Shown here in pieces: positions 1-8,438 of a stretch of 64,000 nt of DNA. Below the pieces are notes generated by a model. That model was not told where the DNA came from. It worked only from the letters and a program-made list of their open reading frames with translations, and did not search any database. Source of the stretch: Pseudoruegeria sp. HB172150 (GTDB lineage Bacteria; Pseudomonadota; Alphaproteobacteria; Rhodobacterales; Rhodobacteraceae); NCBI RefSeq assembly GCF_013184805.1, contig NZ_JAATNG010000006.1:226499-290498 (forward strand), written 5' to 3'. Position 1 is the stretch's first letter. Every line of letters begins with the position of its first letter. Position numbers and translations under genes: made by a program.

Positions 1-611
1 CGCAATTCATCCAGAACCTGCCATATAGATACGAGGGTAACCCGGCTTTGGGCGACGCAATTGCAGAGAAGGCGCAGGCGAAGGATGTCTACACGCTGTC
101 GCATCATCTCGGATCGCTGGAACTTGAATACGGCACTCTGGTTCCGATGCGGTTCATGAGCCGCGAGCACGAGATGAAGGTGGTATCCGTTGCCGCCTGG
201 TGCACGGTTCACAGCTACGAAAGCTCCCGCAAGCTGGGCGAGGCGATCCGCGAGGCAGTGGAGGAGAGCGACTCGAAGGTGCTGCTGGTGGCTTCCGGCT
301 CGCTGTCGCACCGGATCTGGCCGAACGACGAATACGCGGCGAACAACGGCACCTTTACGATCTCGAAGGAGTTCAACCGGCAGGTAGACCTTCACGTGCT
401 GGAACTGTGGAAACGCGGTGAATGGGATACGTTTCTGAAGATGCTGCCTGAATATGCGGATTACTGCTGCGGCGAGGGATCGATGCATGACACGGTGATG
501 CTGCTGGGCGCTCTCGGCTGGGACGGTTACACCGGCAAGGGAGAGGTCGTGACCGAGTACTTCCCGTCATCCGGCACCGGCCAGACCAACGTAATCCTTC
601 CCGTACAATGA
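1..611 (+). CDS. hpaD: 3,4-dihydroxyphenylacetate 2,3-dioxygenase, class III (LigB family), 5' end missing
   Basis: The reading frame is open from base 3 and runs off the left edge, so only about the C-terminal 200 residues are seen. It closely resembles E. coli-type HpaD/HpcB: YEGNP, LEYGTLVPMR, LASGSLSHR, MLPEYADYCCGEG, MHDTVMLLG and the FPSSGTGQTN end are all present. The enzyme cleaves the ring of homoprotocatechuate to 5-carboxymethyl-2-hydroxymuconate semialdehyde in 4-hydroxyphenylacetate degradation and uses a LigB-type iron centre. The next gene, 33 bp away on the same strand, encodes an unrelated enzyme for the same reaction. Any internal start codon is not the real start, because the homology continues to the window edge. 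Confidence 0.93.
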   Translation, partial: QFIQNLPYRYEGNPALGDAIAEKAQAKDVYTLSHHLGSLELEYGTLVPMRFMSREHEMKVVSVAAWCTVHSYESSRKLGEAIREAVEESDSKVLLVASGSLSHRIWPNDEYAANNGTFTISKEFNRQVDLHVLELWKRGEWDTFLKMLPEYADYCCGEGSMHDTVMLLGALGWDGYTGKGEVVTEYFPSSGTGQTNVILPVQ

Positions 612-644
612 CCTGTCCCGCAATCTGGGCAATGGAGAGCTGAT

Positions 645-1625
645 ATGCCGGTACCCGAACCGAACCTGTACCCGCCCTTCAACATCGTGCGCCTGAGCCA
701 CGTGGAACTGGTCGTTTCCGACCTGACGAAGTCGCGCGCCTTCTATGTAGACACACTGGGCCTGCAGGTGACCGACGAGGACAGCGAGACGATTTACCTG
801 CGCGCGATGGAGGAGCGGGGGCACCATTGCATCGTGCTGCGGAAGGGCGAGACGCCCTGCGCGCGCGACCTTGGATTCAAGCTGTTCGACGAGGAAAGCC
901 TGGAGAAGGCGGAAGCATTCTTTCGCGGCAAGGACCTGCCGGTGGACTGGGTGGAGCGGCCGTATCAGTCGAAAACCTTCCGGACGCGCGACCCGCATGG
1001 CGTGCCATTGGAGTTCTACGTGAAGATGGACCGGCTGCCGCCGATCCATCAGCAGTACAAACTCTATAAGGGCGTGAAACCGCTCAGGATCGACCATTTC
1101 AACTGCTTCTCTCCGAATGTCGACGAGAGTGTTGCCTTCTACAATGAACTTGGTTTCCGGGTGACGGAGTATACGGAGGACGAGGAGACTGGGCATCTCT
1201 GGGCGGCGTGGTGCCACCGGAAAGGCGGCGTGCACGATATGGCCTTCACCAATGGGCTGGGGCCGCGCCTGCATCACACCGCGTTCTGGGTGCCGACACC
1301 GCTGAACATCATTGATCTGCTGGACCTGATGGCGACGACCGGCTGGGTGTCGAACATCGAACGCGGGCCGGGGCGGCACGGGATTTCGAACGCGTTTTTC
1401 CTGTATGTGCGGGACCCGGACGGGCACCGTATCGAAATCTACTGCTCGGATTACCAGACCGTTGACCCGGACCTGGAACCGATCAAGTGGGACCTGAAGG
1501 ATCCGCAGCGGCAGACGCTGTGGGGCGCGCCGGCGCCGCGATCCTGGTTCGAGGAGGGCAGCCTGTTCGAGGGGGCAGAAACTCGGGCGTCGCTGATGAG
1601 GGCCCAACCGATCGTTGCGCCTTAA
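645..1625 (+). CDS. Homoprotocatechuate 2,3-dioxygenase, class I (VOC-fold extradiol type)
   Basis: A 326-residue protein with two vicinal-oxygen-chelate modules, about residues 15-130 and 145-275. It matches the Brevibacterium/Arthrobacter HPCD type: RIDHFN (first His ligand), GPRLHHTAF (second His), IERGPGRHGISNAF, and GHRIEIY (Glu ligand) followed by the DY(Q)T and W/GxP tail. The expected metal site is 2-His-1-carboxylate, with Fe(II) or Mn(II). A GGAGAG ribosome-binding site precedes the ATG at 645. It shares no fold with the class III HpaD encoded immediately upstream, so the operon appears to carry two non-homologous enzymes for one step. Division of labour (different substituted catechols or oxygen levels) is inference. 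Confidence 0.9.
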   Translation: MPVPEPNLYPPFNIVRLSHVELVVSDLTKSRAFYVDTLGLQVTDEDSETIYLRAMEERGHHCIVLRKGETPCARDLGFKLFDEESLEKAEAFFRGKDLPVDWVERPYQSKTFRTRDPHGVPLEFYVKMDRLPPIHQQYKLYKGVKPLRIDHFNCFSPNVDESVAFYNELGFRVTEYTEDEETGHLWAAWCHRKGGVHDMAFTNGLGPRLHHTAFWVPTPLNIIDLLDLMATTGWVSNIERGPGRHGISNAFFLYVRDPDGHRIEIYCSDYQTVDPDLEPIKWDLKDPQRQTLWGAPAPRSWFEEGSLFEGAETRASLMRAQPIVAP

Positions 1626-1691
1626 GGGTGCGCCGGAGACTTTCTTGCCTCCGGCGGGGATATTTGTAACCAGAAGAAGCAGGGGATCGGG

Positions 1692-2546
1692 ATGAGATTT
1701 GCGACGGTCGAGGCCGGCGGGGAACGGCACTACGGTGGTGTGACGGGTGCGGGGTTTGCGGCGGTGGACGACCTGTTCCCCGACTGGCGGACCTTGCGGG
1801 ATGTGGTGGAGGCAGGCGGGTTCGAGCGGCTGGCCGAGGAGGCGGAGGCGCGGGGCGAGACGCATGCGCTGAGTGAAGTCACTTTCCTGCCGCCGGTCCC
1901 GGACCCGGAGAAGATCATCTGCGTCGGCGTGAACTTTCCCGACCGCAATGCCGAGTACAAGGACGGCCAGGAAGCGCCGCCCAACATGTCGCTGTTTCCG
2001 CGCTTTCCGCGTTCCTTCACCGGGCACGGGCAGCCGCTGATCCGGCCGCCCGAAAGCGAGATGCTGGATTACGAGGGCGAGATCGCCATCGTGATCGGCC
2101 GTGGCGGACGGCGAATCCCGGAGGCAGAGGCCTGGGACCGTATCGGCGCGGTTACGCTCTGCAATGAGGGAACGATCCGCGACTGGGTGCGGCATGCGAA
2201 GTTCAACGTGACGCAGGGCAAGAACTGGGACCGGTCCGGCGCGATGGGTCCCTGGCTGGTACCGTTCACGGGGCGCGGGATGCTGGACGATGTGGAAATC
2301 ACTACGAAGGTGAACGGCGAGTTGCGCCAGCAGGACCGGACCAGTCGCATGTTGTTCCCGATCCCGCGGCAGATCGCTTACATCTCCACCTTCACCACGC
2401 TGGTGCCGGGCGACATCATCGTCACCGGCACGCCCACAGGAGCGGGCGCGCGGTTCGATCCGCCAAAATTCCTCAAGCCGGGGGACGAGATCGAGGTATC
2501 GGTCGATGGCATCGGTGCGCTGGTCAACGGGGTGGCGGACGAATGA
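1692..2546 (+). CDS. hpaG: HpaG-type isomerase/decarboxylase (fumarylacetoacetate hydrolase family)
   Basis: A 284-residue FAH-fold protein. The sequence shows KIICVGVNFPDRNAEY, the metal-binding DYEGEIAIVIG, the lid segment around GKNWDRSGAMGPWLVP and the C-terminal VTGTPTGAG and LKPGDEIEVSVDGIG motifs of the family. In 4-hydroxyphenylacetate degradation, members decarboxylate 5-oxopent-3-ene-1,2,5-tricarboxylate and isomerise 2-hydroxyhepta-2,4-diene-1,7-dioate. The function is assigned from its position between the ring-cleavage genes and hpaH. Its stop overlaps the next start by 4 bp (ATGA), which implies translational coupling. Confidence 0.85.
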   Translation: MRFATVEAGGERHYGGVTGAGFAAVDDLFPDWRTLRDVVEAGGFERLAEEAEARGETHALSEVTFLPPVPDPEKIICVGVNFPDRNAEYKDGQEAPPNMSLFPRFPRSFTGHGQPLIRPPESEMLDYEGEIAIVIGRGGRRIPEAEAWDRIGAVTLCNEGTIRDWVRHAKFNVTQGKNWDRSGAMGPWLVPFTGRGMLDDVEITTKVNGELRQQDRTSRMLFPIPRQIAYISTFTTLVPGDIIVTGTPTGAGARFDPPKFLKPGDEIEVSVDGIGALVNGVADE

Positions 2547-3340
2547 CACCCGGAGAGGTGGCGGCTGCCGGGGCGGCCCTGTTCGAGGCGGAAAACTCGC
2601 GGCGCCAGATCGGTTTGCTGACGCTGGTGCATCCGGAGATGGACATGGCGGATGCCTATGCGGTGCAGGCCGATTTCTGCGCGCGGAAAATGGCGGCGGG
2701 CGCGAAACCCATCGGCTGGAAGATCGGCCTGACGTCAAAGGCGATGCAGGCGGCGCTGCAGATCGACATTCCCGACAGTGGAATCCTGTTCGACGACATG
2801 GTGTTTGAGACCGGAAGCACCGTTCCGGCGGGCCGGTTCATCGAGCCGCGGATTGAGGCGGAGATCGCCTTCGTGATGAAGGCCGATGTGCCCGGTGACG
2901 CGACGCGCGCGCAGGTGCTGGCGGCAACGGACTTCGTCGCGCCGAGCCTGGAGATCCTCGACACGCGCATCCGTCGCCGCGATCCGGAGACGGGGCAGGC
3001 GCGGAAGATCTGTGACACGATTTCGGACAATGCGGCGAATGCCGGCATCGTACTAGGCGCGGCGCGGCACGATCCCGGTGCGCTGAACCTGCGCTGGGTC
3101 GGTGCCATCGTTGCGCGGAACGACGCGGTGGAGGAAACCGGCCTGGGCGCGGGTGTGCTGAGCGATCCAGTCGAGGGAATCGTCTGGTTGGCCCGGCGCC
3201 TCGCCGAGTACGGGCAGCGGATCGAGGCCGGGCAAGTGGTGCTGTCCGGCAGTTTCATCCGGCCTATCGAAGCGCCCGCCGGCAGTCGGATCGATGCCGA
3301 TTTCGGCAGCTTCGGCGGAGTTTCGATCTCTTTCGCCTGA
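2543..3340 (+). CDS. hpaH: 2-oxo-hept-4-ene-1,7-dioate hydratase
   Basis: 265 residues, the normal HpaH size and of the MhpD-like hydratase fold. Seen: GWKIGLTSKAMQ, DSGILFDDM, EPRIEAEIAFVM (metal ligands), FVAPSLEILDTRI, DTISDNAANAG and the LSGSFIRPI end. It adds water to the product of HpaG before the HpaI aldolase step; that aldolase is not in this window. It overlaps hpaG by 4 bp, so the two are likely co-translated. It is the last catabolic gene of the run; the following gene belongs to potassium transport. Confidence 0.9.
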   Translation: MTPGEVAAAGAALFEAENSRRQIGLLTLVHPEMDMADAYAVQADFCARKMAAGAKPIGWKIGLTSKAMQAALQIDIPDSGILFDDMVFETGSTVPAGRFIEPRIEAEIAFVMKADVPGDATRAQVLAATDFVAPSLEILDTRIRRRDPETGQARKICDTISDNAANAGIVLGAARHDPGALNLRWVGAIVARNDAVEETGLGAGVLSDPVEGIVWLARRLAEYGQRIEAGQVVLSGSFIRPIEAPAGSRIDADFGSFGGVSISFA

Positions 3341-3404
3341 CCCGTGGACAGGCACCGCGGCTGCGCCTAGGCTCTTTCCGCAAACCGCGCGGACTGGGGG
3401 AGCC

Positions 3405-4013
3405 ATGCCGAGGGTGATCGTCTATTACGCCCATCCGGGGCACCGGCATTCGCAATCCAACGCGGCGATGTGGAAGCGTGCCGGGCAGGTCGAGGGAATC
3501 ACTCTGGTCGATCTCTACGCGGAGTATCCCCGGTTCCACATCAATATCGCGAAAGAGCAGGACCGGCTGCTTTCGCATGATGTCTATGTCTTCCAGTTCC
3601 CGTTGTTCTGGTACTCGACACCGTCGCTGCTGAAGGAATGGCAGGATCTGGTGCTGGAGCATGGTTTTGCCTATGGCAAGGACGGCACGGCACTGGCGGG
3701 CAAGGCGATGCAGGTGGCCGTTACGGCAGCGGGGCCCGAGGATGCCTACGCACCGACGGGATACAACCGTTATCCGTTACGCGATTTCCTTCGACCCCTG
3801 GAGCAGACGGCGCGGCTTTGCTGTATAACTTTTCTTACGCCTTATGCGCTTCATGGGTCTCTCAAGGCTCACAATAAGGCACATATCGAACATCACATCG
3901 CGCAGTATTCCAATCTGCTGGAAGGATTGCGGGACGGACGCGTGCCGTTGAAGGAGGCGGCGCCCGGCACGTTGTTGGCGCCCGATACGCTGGCCGGTAT
4001 GCAAGGGGTCTGA
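3405..4013 (+). CDS. KefF-like NAD(P)H-dependent flavoprotein (ancillary protein of a potassium efflux antiporter)
   Basis: About 202 residues with a flavodoxin-like fold: VIVYYAHPGHRHSQSN at the N-terminus, FQFPLFWYSTPSLLKEW, and a central TAAGPEDAY segment. This matches the KefF/MdaB/YwrO family of FMN quinone reductases. I start it at ATG 3405 because GGGGGA lies just upstream and homology begins at MPRVIV; an in-frame ATG at 3294 would overlap hpaH. The gene lies 3 bp before a KefB/C-like antiporter, the standard pairing in which the reductase binds the transporter and modulates glutathione-gated K+ efflux. That role is inferred from this pairing. Confidence 0.85.
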   Translation: MPRVIVYYAHPGHRHSQSNAAMWKRAGQVEGITLVDLYAEYPRFHINIAKEQDRLLSHDVYVFQFPLFWYSTPSLLKEWQDLVLEHGFAYGKDGTALAGKAMQVAVTAAGPEDAYAPTGYNRYPLRDFLRPLEQTARLCCITFLTPYALHGSLKAHNKAHIEHHIAQYSNLLEGLRDGRVPLKEAAPGTLLAPDTLAGMQGV

Positions 4014-4016
4014 GTC

Positions 4017-6032
4017 ATGGATTTCCTGTCTCTCGCCTTCCTGTTTCTGATCGCCGGTGTCGTTGCGGTCCCGATCGCAACGCGTTTTGGCCTCGGTTCG
4101 GTCCTCGGCTTCCTGATCGCGGGGATCGCGCTGGGCCCGGTGCTGGCGGCGTTCCGGGTCGATGTCGTGTCGTTGCAGCACTTCGCTGAATTCGGCGTGG
4201 TGATGATGCTGTTCCTGGTCGGGCTGGAACTGGAGCCAAAGCTGCTTTGGCGGATGAAGACCCGGCTACTGGGCCTTGGCGGTCTTCAGGTCGGTCTGAC
4301 GGCGCTGGCGGTGATGGCTGCGGGCATCGCGCTGGGGCTTTACTGGACGATTGCTCTGGCTCTGGGGCTGGTCTTTGCGCTCAGTTCCACAGCGATCGTG
4401 TTGCAGACCCTGAACGAGAAGGGGCTGATGCGATCGGACGGCGGGCAGGCGGGCTTTTCGGTGCTTCTGTTCCAGGACATCGCAGTGATCCCGATGCTGG
4501 CGCTTATCCCGCTGCTCGCGATGCCGGAGCTTATGGACCACGCCACGGCGGTCGCCGTTCCGAATGCGGCGCACGGAGCGGAAGTATCGGTGCCAGTGGA
4601 GGACGGACACGGTGTGGAAGCATCTGGCGATCATGCGCCGGAAGGGCCCGGCTGGATCGAGACGATACCCGGCTGGCAGCGCGCCCTGATCACTGTGGCG
4701 GCGATTGCGGCGGTGATCCTCGGCGGTTCGATGCTGACGCGTCCGCTGTTCCGCTTCGTCGCGGTGGCGCAGATGCGTGAGCTGTTCACCGCGACGGCGC
4801 TGCTGATGGTGGTCGGCATCGCGCTATTGATGAACCATGTCGGCCTGTCGCCGGCGCTCGGGACCTTCCTTGCGGGTGTGGTTCTGGCCAACAGCGAGTA
4901 CCGGCACGAACTGGAGTCCGATATCGATCCGTTCCGGGGCATGCTCCTTGGCCTGTTCTTCATGACTGTTGGGGCAGGGATCGACTTCCTGCTGCTTTGG
5001 GAGGATCTGTGGATGATCGTCAGTCTCACCCTGGGGCTGATGGTCCTTAAGGCAGGGATCCTCTACGGCCTCGGCCTGATATTCCGGGTGCGCGGTGCAG
5101 ACAGATGGCTGCTTTCGATGGGGCTGGCGCAGGCGGGCGAGTTCGGCTTCGTCCTGCTCAGCTTCACCACCGCCAGCCATGTCATCCCGCAAAGCGTGGC
5201 GGATGTAGCGCTGCTGGTGGTCGCGCTGTCAATGCTGCTGACGCCGGCCTTGTTCATCCTTTACGACCGGGTCGTGGCGCCCCGCTTCTCACTCGCTCAG
5301 GCGGACGAACCCGACCAGATCGACGAGGAAGCACCGATCATCATCGCCGGTCACGGCAGGTTCGGCGGAATCGTAAACAGGATGCTGCTTGGCGCCGGGT
5401 ACCGGACCGTTGTGCTGGACCATAATTCGGCGCAACTCCGCATGATGCGAGCCTTCAATTTCAAGGTGTTCTTCGGGGATGCGTCGCGCCCCGACCTGCT
5501 GCACGCCGCCGGAATCGAGAACGCCAAGCTGCTGGTCGTGGCCATCGACGACCGGCAACAAACCAACGAGATCGTGCACCACGTGATTCAGAACTACCAG
5601 CATGTTCATGTGATTGCCCGTGCCCGGAGCCGTGATCACGTCTACGAGTTATGGGCCGCAGGCTGTCGCGATGTTATCCGCGAGACGTTCGACAGCGGTG
5701 TGCGCGCCGGTCGTTCAGCTTTTGAGGCGATGGGCATGCACCCCTTCGAAGCAGAGCGTATGGCGCAGGGATTTGTCGACCACGATCGGCGGGTTATCCG
5801 CGAATTGGCGGATCTCTACCGCAATGACATTCCGATACACGAGAACGAACCCTACATCCGCCGGTCGCTGGAACTGCGAGAAGAGACCGACGGAGCGATG
5901 CTGAGCGGGCGCGGCGCCTATTCCGTACAGTTCGACAAGGCGTGGTCGCCGCCGGTCGGCCGAGACGAGGGCGAGGAGGCCGACGAACAATGCCGTCGCG
6001 ATGCCGAGGCGCGCGGTGCCGAGGATGCTTGA
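4017..6032 (+). CDS. KefB/KefC-like potassium:proton antiporter (CPA2) with RCK domain
   Basis: 671 residues. About residues 1-420 are the CPA2 membrane domain, with 12-13 hydrophobic segments and motifs such as FGLGSVLGFLIAGIALGP, FALSSTAIVLQTLNEKG and ALGTFLAGVVLANSEYRHE. About residues 440-560 form a TrkA-N/RCK Rossmann domain with GHGRFG, where KefC proteins bind NAD and sense glutathione conjugates. A polar acidic/His-rich loop near residues 180-215 interrupts the membrane region. The tail after residue 620 is charged. It follows the KefF-like gene by 3 bp and precedes trkH by 33 bp, so K+ efflux and K+ uptake genes share one transcription direction and probably one mRNA. Confidence 0.92.
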   Translation: MDFLSLAFLFLIAGVVAVPIATRFGLGSVLGFLIAGIALGPVLAAFRVDVVSLQHFAEFGVVMMLFLVGLELEPKLLWRMKTRLLGLGGLQVGLTALAVMAAGIALGLYWTIALALGLVFALSSTAIVLQTLNEKGLMRSDGGQAGFSVLLFQDIAVIPMLALIPLLAMPELMDHATAVAVPNAAHGAEVSVPVEDGHGVEASGDHAPEGPGWIETIPGWQRALITVAAIAAVILGGSMLTRPLFRFVAVAQMRELFTATALLMVVGIALLMNHVGLSPALGTFLAGVVLANSEYRHELESDIDPFRGMLLGLFFMTVGAGIDFLLLWEDLWMIVSLTLGLMVLKAGILYGLGLIFRVRGADRWLLSMGLAQAGEFGFVLLSFTTASHVIPQSVADVALLVVALSMLLTPALFILYDRVVAPRFSLAQADEPDQIDEEAPIIIAGHGRFGGIVNRMLLGAGYRTVVLDHNSAQLRMMRAFNFKVFFGDASRPDLLHAAGIENAKLLVVAIDDRQQTNEIVHHVIQNYQHVHVIARARSRDHVYELWAAGCRDVIRETFDSGVRAGRSAFEAMGMHPFEAERMAQGFVDHDRRVIRELADLYRNDIPIHENEPYIRRSLELREETDGAMLSGRGAYSVQFDKAWSPPVGRDEGEEADEQCRRDAEARGAEDA

Positions 6033-6065
6033 CAGTCTCCGAGCGGGCGGACAAGCCTCGCCTTC

Positions 6066-7514
6066 ATGTTCGACCTGCGCCCAGTAGGATATGTGATCGG
6101 CATGCTCGTCGCGGCCCTTGGTGCGACGATGCTGGTGCCGATGCTGACGGACCTGCTTTATGCCAGCGGGCATTGGCTGATCTTCTTGGAATCGGCGATC
6201 CTTACCGTGGTCTCGGGTGTTTCCCTGGCGCTCGCCTGCGCGAACGGAGTGCGTGAACGGCTGTCGCTGCAGCAAACCTTTCTGCTGGCCGTTTCGGTGT
6301 GGTTGGTTCTGCCTGTATTCGGTGCGATCCCGTTCATTCTGGGCGAACCCAACGCACGGGTTGTAGACGCTTTTTTCGAGGCGATGTCCGGGCTGACGAC
6401 GACCGGCTCGACCGTCTTTTCTGGACTCGACGATCTTGCAAAGGGCACGCAACTTTGGCGCTCGATGCTGCAGTGGTTCGGCGGCGTAGGGATCATCGTG
6501 GTTGCGATGGTATTCCTACCGGAACTGCGAGTCGGCGGGATGCAGATCTTCCGGTCGGAAGCGTTCGACACGGGGGGCAAAGTGCTGCCTCGCGCGGCCG
6601 AGATCGCAAGTCGCATTTCCGTGGTCTACGTGGCGCTGACGATCTCGAACGTGATCGCATATGTAGCGGCCGGGATGGGCGGGTTCGATGCGCTGAATCA
6701 TGCGCTGACGACCATGTCGACTGGCGGATTTTCGACCTATGACGCCTCTTTCGGGACGTTCCAGGGGCCGGCGGAATATGTCGCGTCGGTCTTCATGATT
6801 CTCGCCAGCTTGCCCTTCGTCCGCTATGTGCAGTTGGTAGCGGGGCAGGCAAAACCGATCTGGCGAGACAGCCAGATCCGGATCTATCTTACGATCATCT
6901 CGGTACTGGTTCTGGTGATGACCATCTATCGAGTGGTGGCCAACGGAGATCATGCGGAGCATGCGTTTCGGGAAGGTATATTCAATGTCACCTCGATCAT
7001 ATCCGGAACCGGCTATGCCAGTGTGGATTACCAGCTTTGGGGCGCGTTTCCGGTGGTTGCATTCTTTTTCATCGGACTGATCGGGGGCTGCGCCGGATCG
7101 ACGGCCTGTTCGGTGAAGGTGTTCCGCTACCAGCTGCTGTTTGCCTCGATCAAGGCGCAGATCATGCGGATCCATTCTCCGCACGGTGTGTTCACGCCGC
7201 GCTACGAGGGGCGGCCCGTCGGCCAGGATGTGATCAGTTCGGTCGTGGCCTTCTTCGTGTCTTTCGTTGTGCTTATGGGAGTGATCTCGGTGCTGTTGGC
7301 GCTGACCGGCGAAGATACGATAACGGCGGTGTCAGGCGCAGCGACAGCGATTGCGAATATCGGGCCGGGTCTGGGGGACAAGATCGGACCGGCGGGGAAC
7401 TTTCAGGGTCTCACCGACGGGGCGAAATGGGTCCTGTTCTTCGCCATGCTGGTTGGGCGGTTGGAGGTGATGGTGGTGCTTGTGCTGTTCACAGTGAAGT
7501 TCTGGCGGGTCTGA
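6066..7514 (+). CDS. trkH: TrkH-family potassium uptake protein
   Basis: 482 residues, the usual TrkH length, hydrophobic throughout. The four pore-loop signatures are visible: GLTTTGSTVF, TTMSTGGFSTYDASFG, ISGTGYASVDY and a final ANIGPGLG. GGCAGSTACSVKVFR is the conserved segment after the third pore loop. TrkH is the ion-conducting dimer of the Trk uptake system and needs a TrkA-type RCK partner; no trkA is in the window. The neighbouring antiporter carries its own RCK domain. The start at ATG 6066 has no strong ribosome-binding site. Confidence 0.93.
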   Translation: MFDLRPVGYVIGMLVAALGATMLVPMLTDLLYASGHWLIFLESAILTVVSGVSLALACANGVRERLSLQQTFLLAVSVWLVLPVFGAIPFILGEPNARVVDAFFEAMSGLTTTGSTVFSGLDDLAKGTQLWRSMLQWFGGVGIIVVAMVFLPELRVGGMQIFRSEAFDTGGKVLPRAAEIASRISVVYVALTISNVIAYVAAGMGGFDALNHALTTMSTGGFSTYDASFGTFQGPAEYVASVFMILASLPFVRYVQLVAGQAKPIWRDSQIRIYLTIISVLVLVMTIYRVVANGDHAEHAFREGIFNVTSIISGTGYASVDYQLWGAFPVVAFFFIGLIGGCAGSTACSVKVFRYQLLFASIKAQIMRIHSPHGVFTPRYEGRPVGQDVISSVVAFFVSFVVLMGVISVLLALTGEDTITAVSGAATAIANIGPGLGDKIGPAGNFQGLTDGAKWVLFFAMLVGRLEVMVVLVLFTVKFWRV

Positions 7515-7603
7515 TCGGGTCAAATCAGCCTGAAGTGCGAGCGAATGCTTGATGATCCGCGCATTGGTGCGAAATCCTGGCAACGCGTTGAGCGACGCGA
7601 GTT

Positions 7604-8278
7604 TCAGTTCGGATCCGGCACGTGGCGTGCGCAGCCCGCTCCCAGGCCTTCGACAATTGCGACACAGCCCGCTGCCGCCACAGCGACGAGAAGCCCATAG
7701 TCCTGTGGCAGGCCGAGGAGAATGGCGGCGCTGCCGCCGACGATTCCCCAAATTGCGGGTATCAGCAGGAGCCAGCGTGATGTACGCCATGATCCGAGCA
7801 GAAGCAGGCCAATTGTAAAAATTGTGGTTGGGCAGGGCGCGACTCCGAATGCCGGCGCCGCCGGGAAAACATGGCCTAAGGCCTGCCCCAGAAGCGGGTA
7901 GATCAGCATCGCATAGAGAGCCAGTCCGAGCCCGGTAAGTGTCCGCATGTCCCAGGTCGGAACGATGCGGATTCGCAGCCCCAACATCGCGAAAGACAAC
8001 AACAGGAATGCCTGAAGCAAGAAAGCCACGGCAAACAACCACGCCAAGGGGTTAATCCGGGAAAAGAACATCCAGTGGTAACCGACTCCGTTCACGATCC
8101 ACATCGAAGCAAGAATCAGCAGGATGTAGCGGGTCGAGTAGCGCTTGCGCCGGAATAAGAGAAGAAGTGCCAAAACGCCGAGCGCATATGCAAACCATTG
8201 AAATGGCCAGATCGCATTGTTCCAGGCGGCGAAAATCTCAAAAAACTGTTCAGCGGTAAATGGCATGGCAACACTCAT
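7604..8278 (-). CDS. DUF6064-type multi-pass membrane protein
   Basis: 224 residues with about six to seven hydrophobic segments. The N-terminus PFTAEQFFEIFAAWN followed by WPFQWFAYALG is typical of the DUF6064 family as I know it, as are GVGYHWMFFSRINPLAW and GVAPCPTTIFTIGLLLL. No biochemical function is known to me. It is convergent with trkH, with about 90 bp between the stops, and has no obvious operon partner. The start could be ATG 8278 (MSVAMPF) or ATG 8266 (MPF); nothing in the sequence decides between them. Confidence 0.75.
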   Translation of the reverse strand: MSVAMPFTAEQFFEIFAAWNNAIWPFQWFAYALGVLALLLLFRRKRYSTRYILLILASMWIVNGVGYHWMFFSRINPLAWLFAVAFLLQAFLLLSFAMLGLRIRIVPTWDMRTLTGLGLALYAMLIYPLLGQALGHVFPAAPAFGVAPCPTTIFTIGLLLLGSWRTSRWLLLIPAIWGIVGGSAAILLGLPQDYGLLVAVAAAGCVAIVEGLGAGCARHVPDPN

Positions 8279-8438
8279 GGTATAATGCCGCCATTATGCC
8301 AGAAATGGCGACAGTTTACCTACAAGAGTGCCGCTGATGGCCCACGTTTGGCGGTTTGTTGCAGGCCAAACACGGTTCTATCCCGGGTCCTGCTGACGCC
8401 AGCCGGCTGCCTTTGCCCGGTTTGATTAGTTTGCGCGT

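Noticed and set aside
567..2738. A 723-codon open frame on the minus strand across the hpa genes
   Set aside because: It is antisense to three well-supported catabolic genes, is rich in Arg/Pro/His as expected for a shadow of high-GC coding DNA, and has no recognisable domain.
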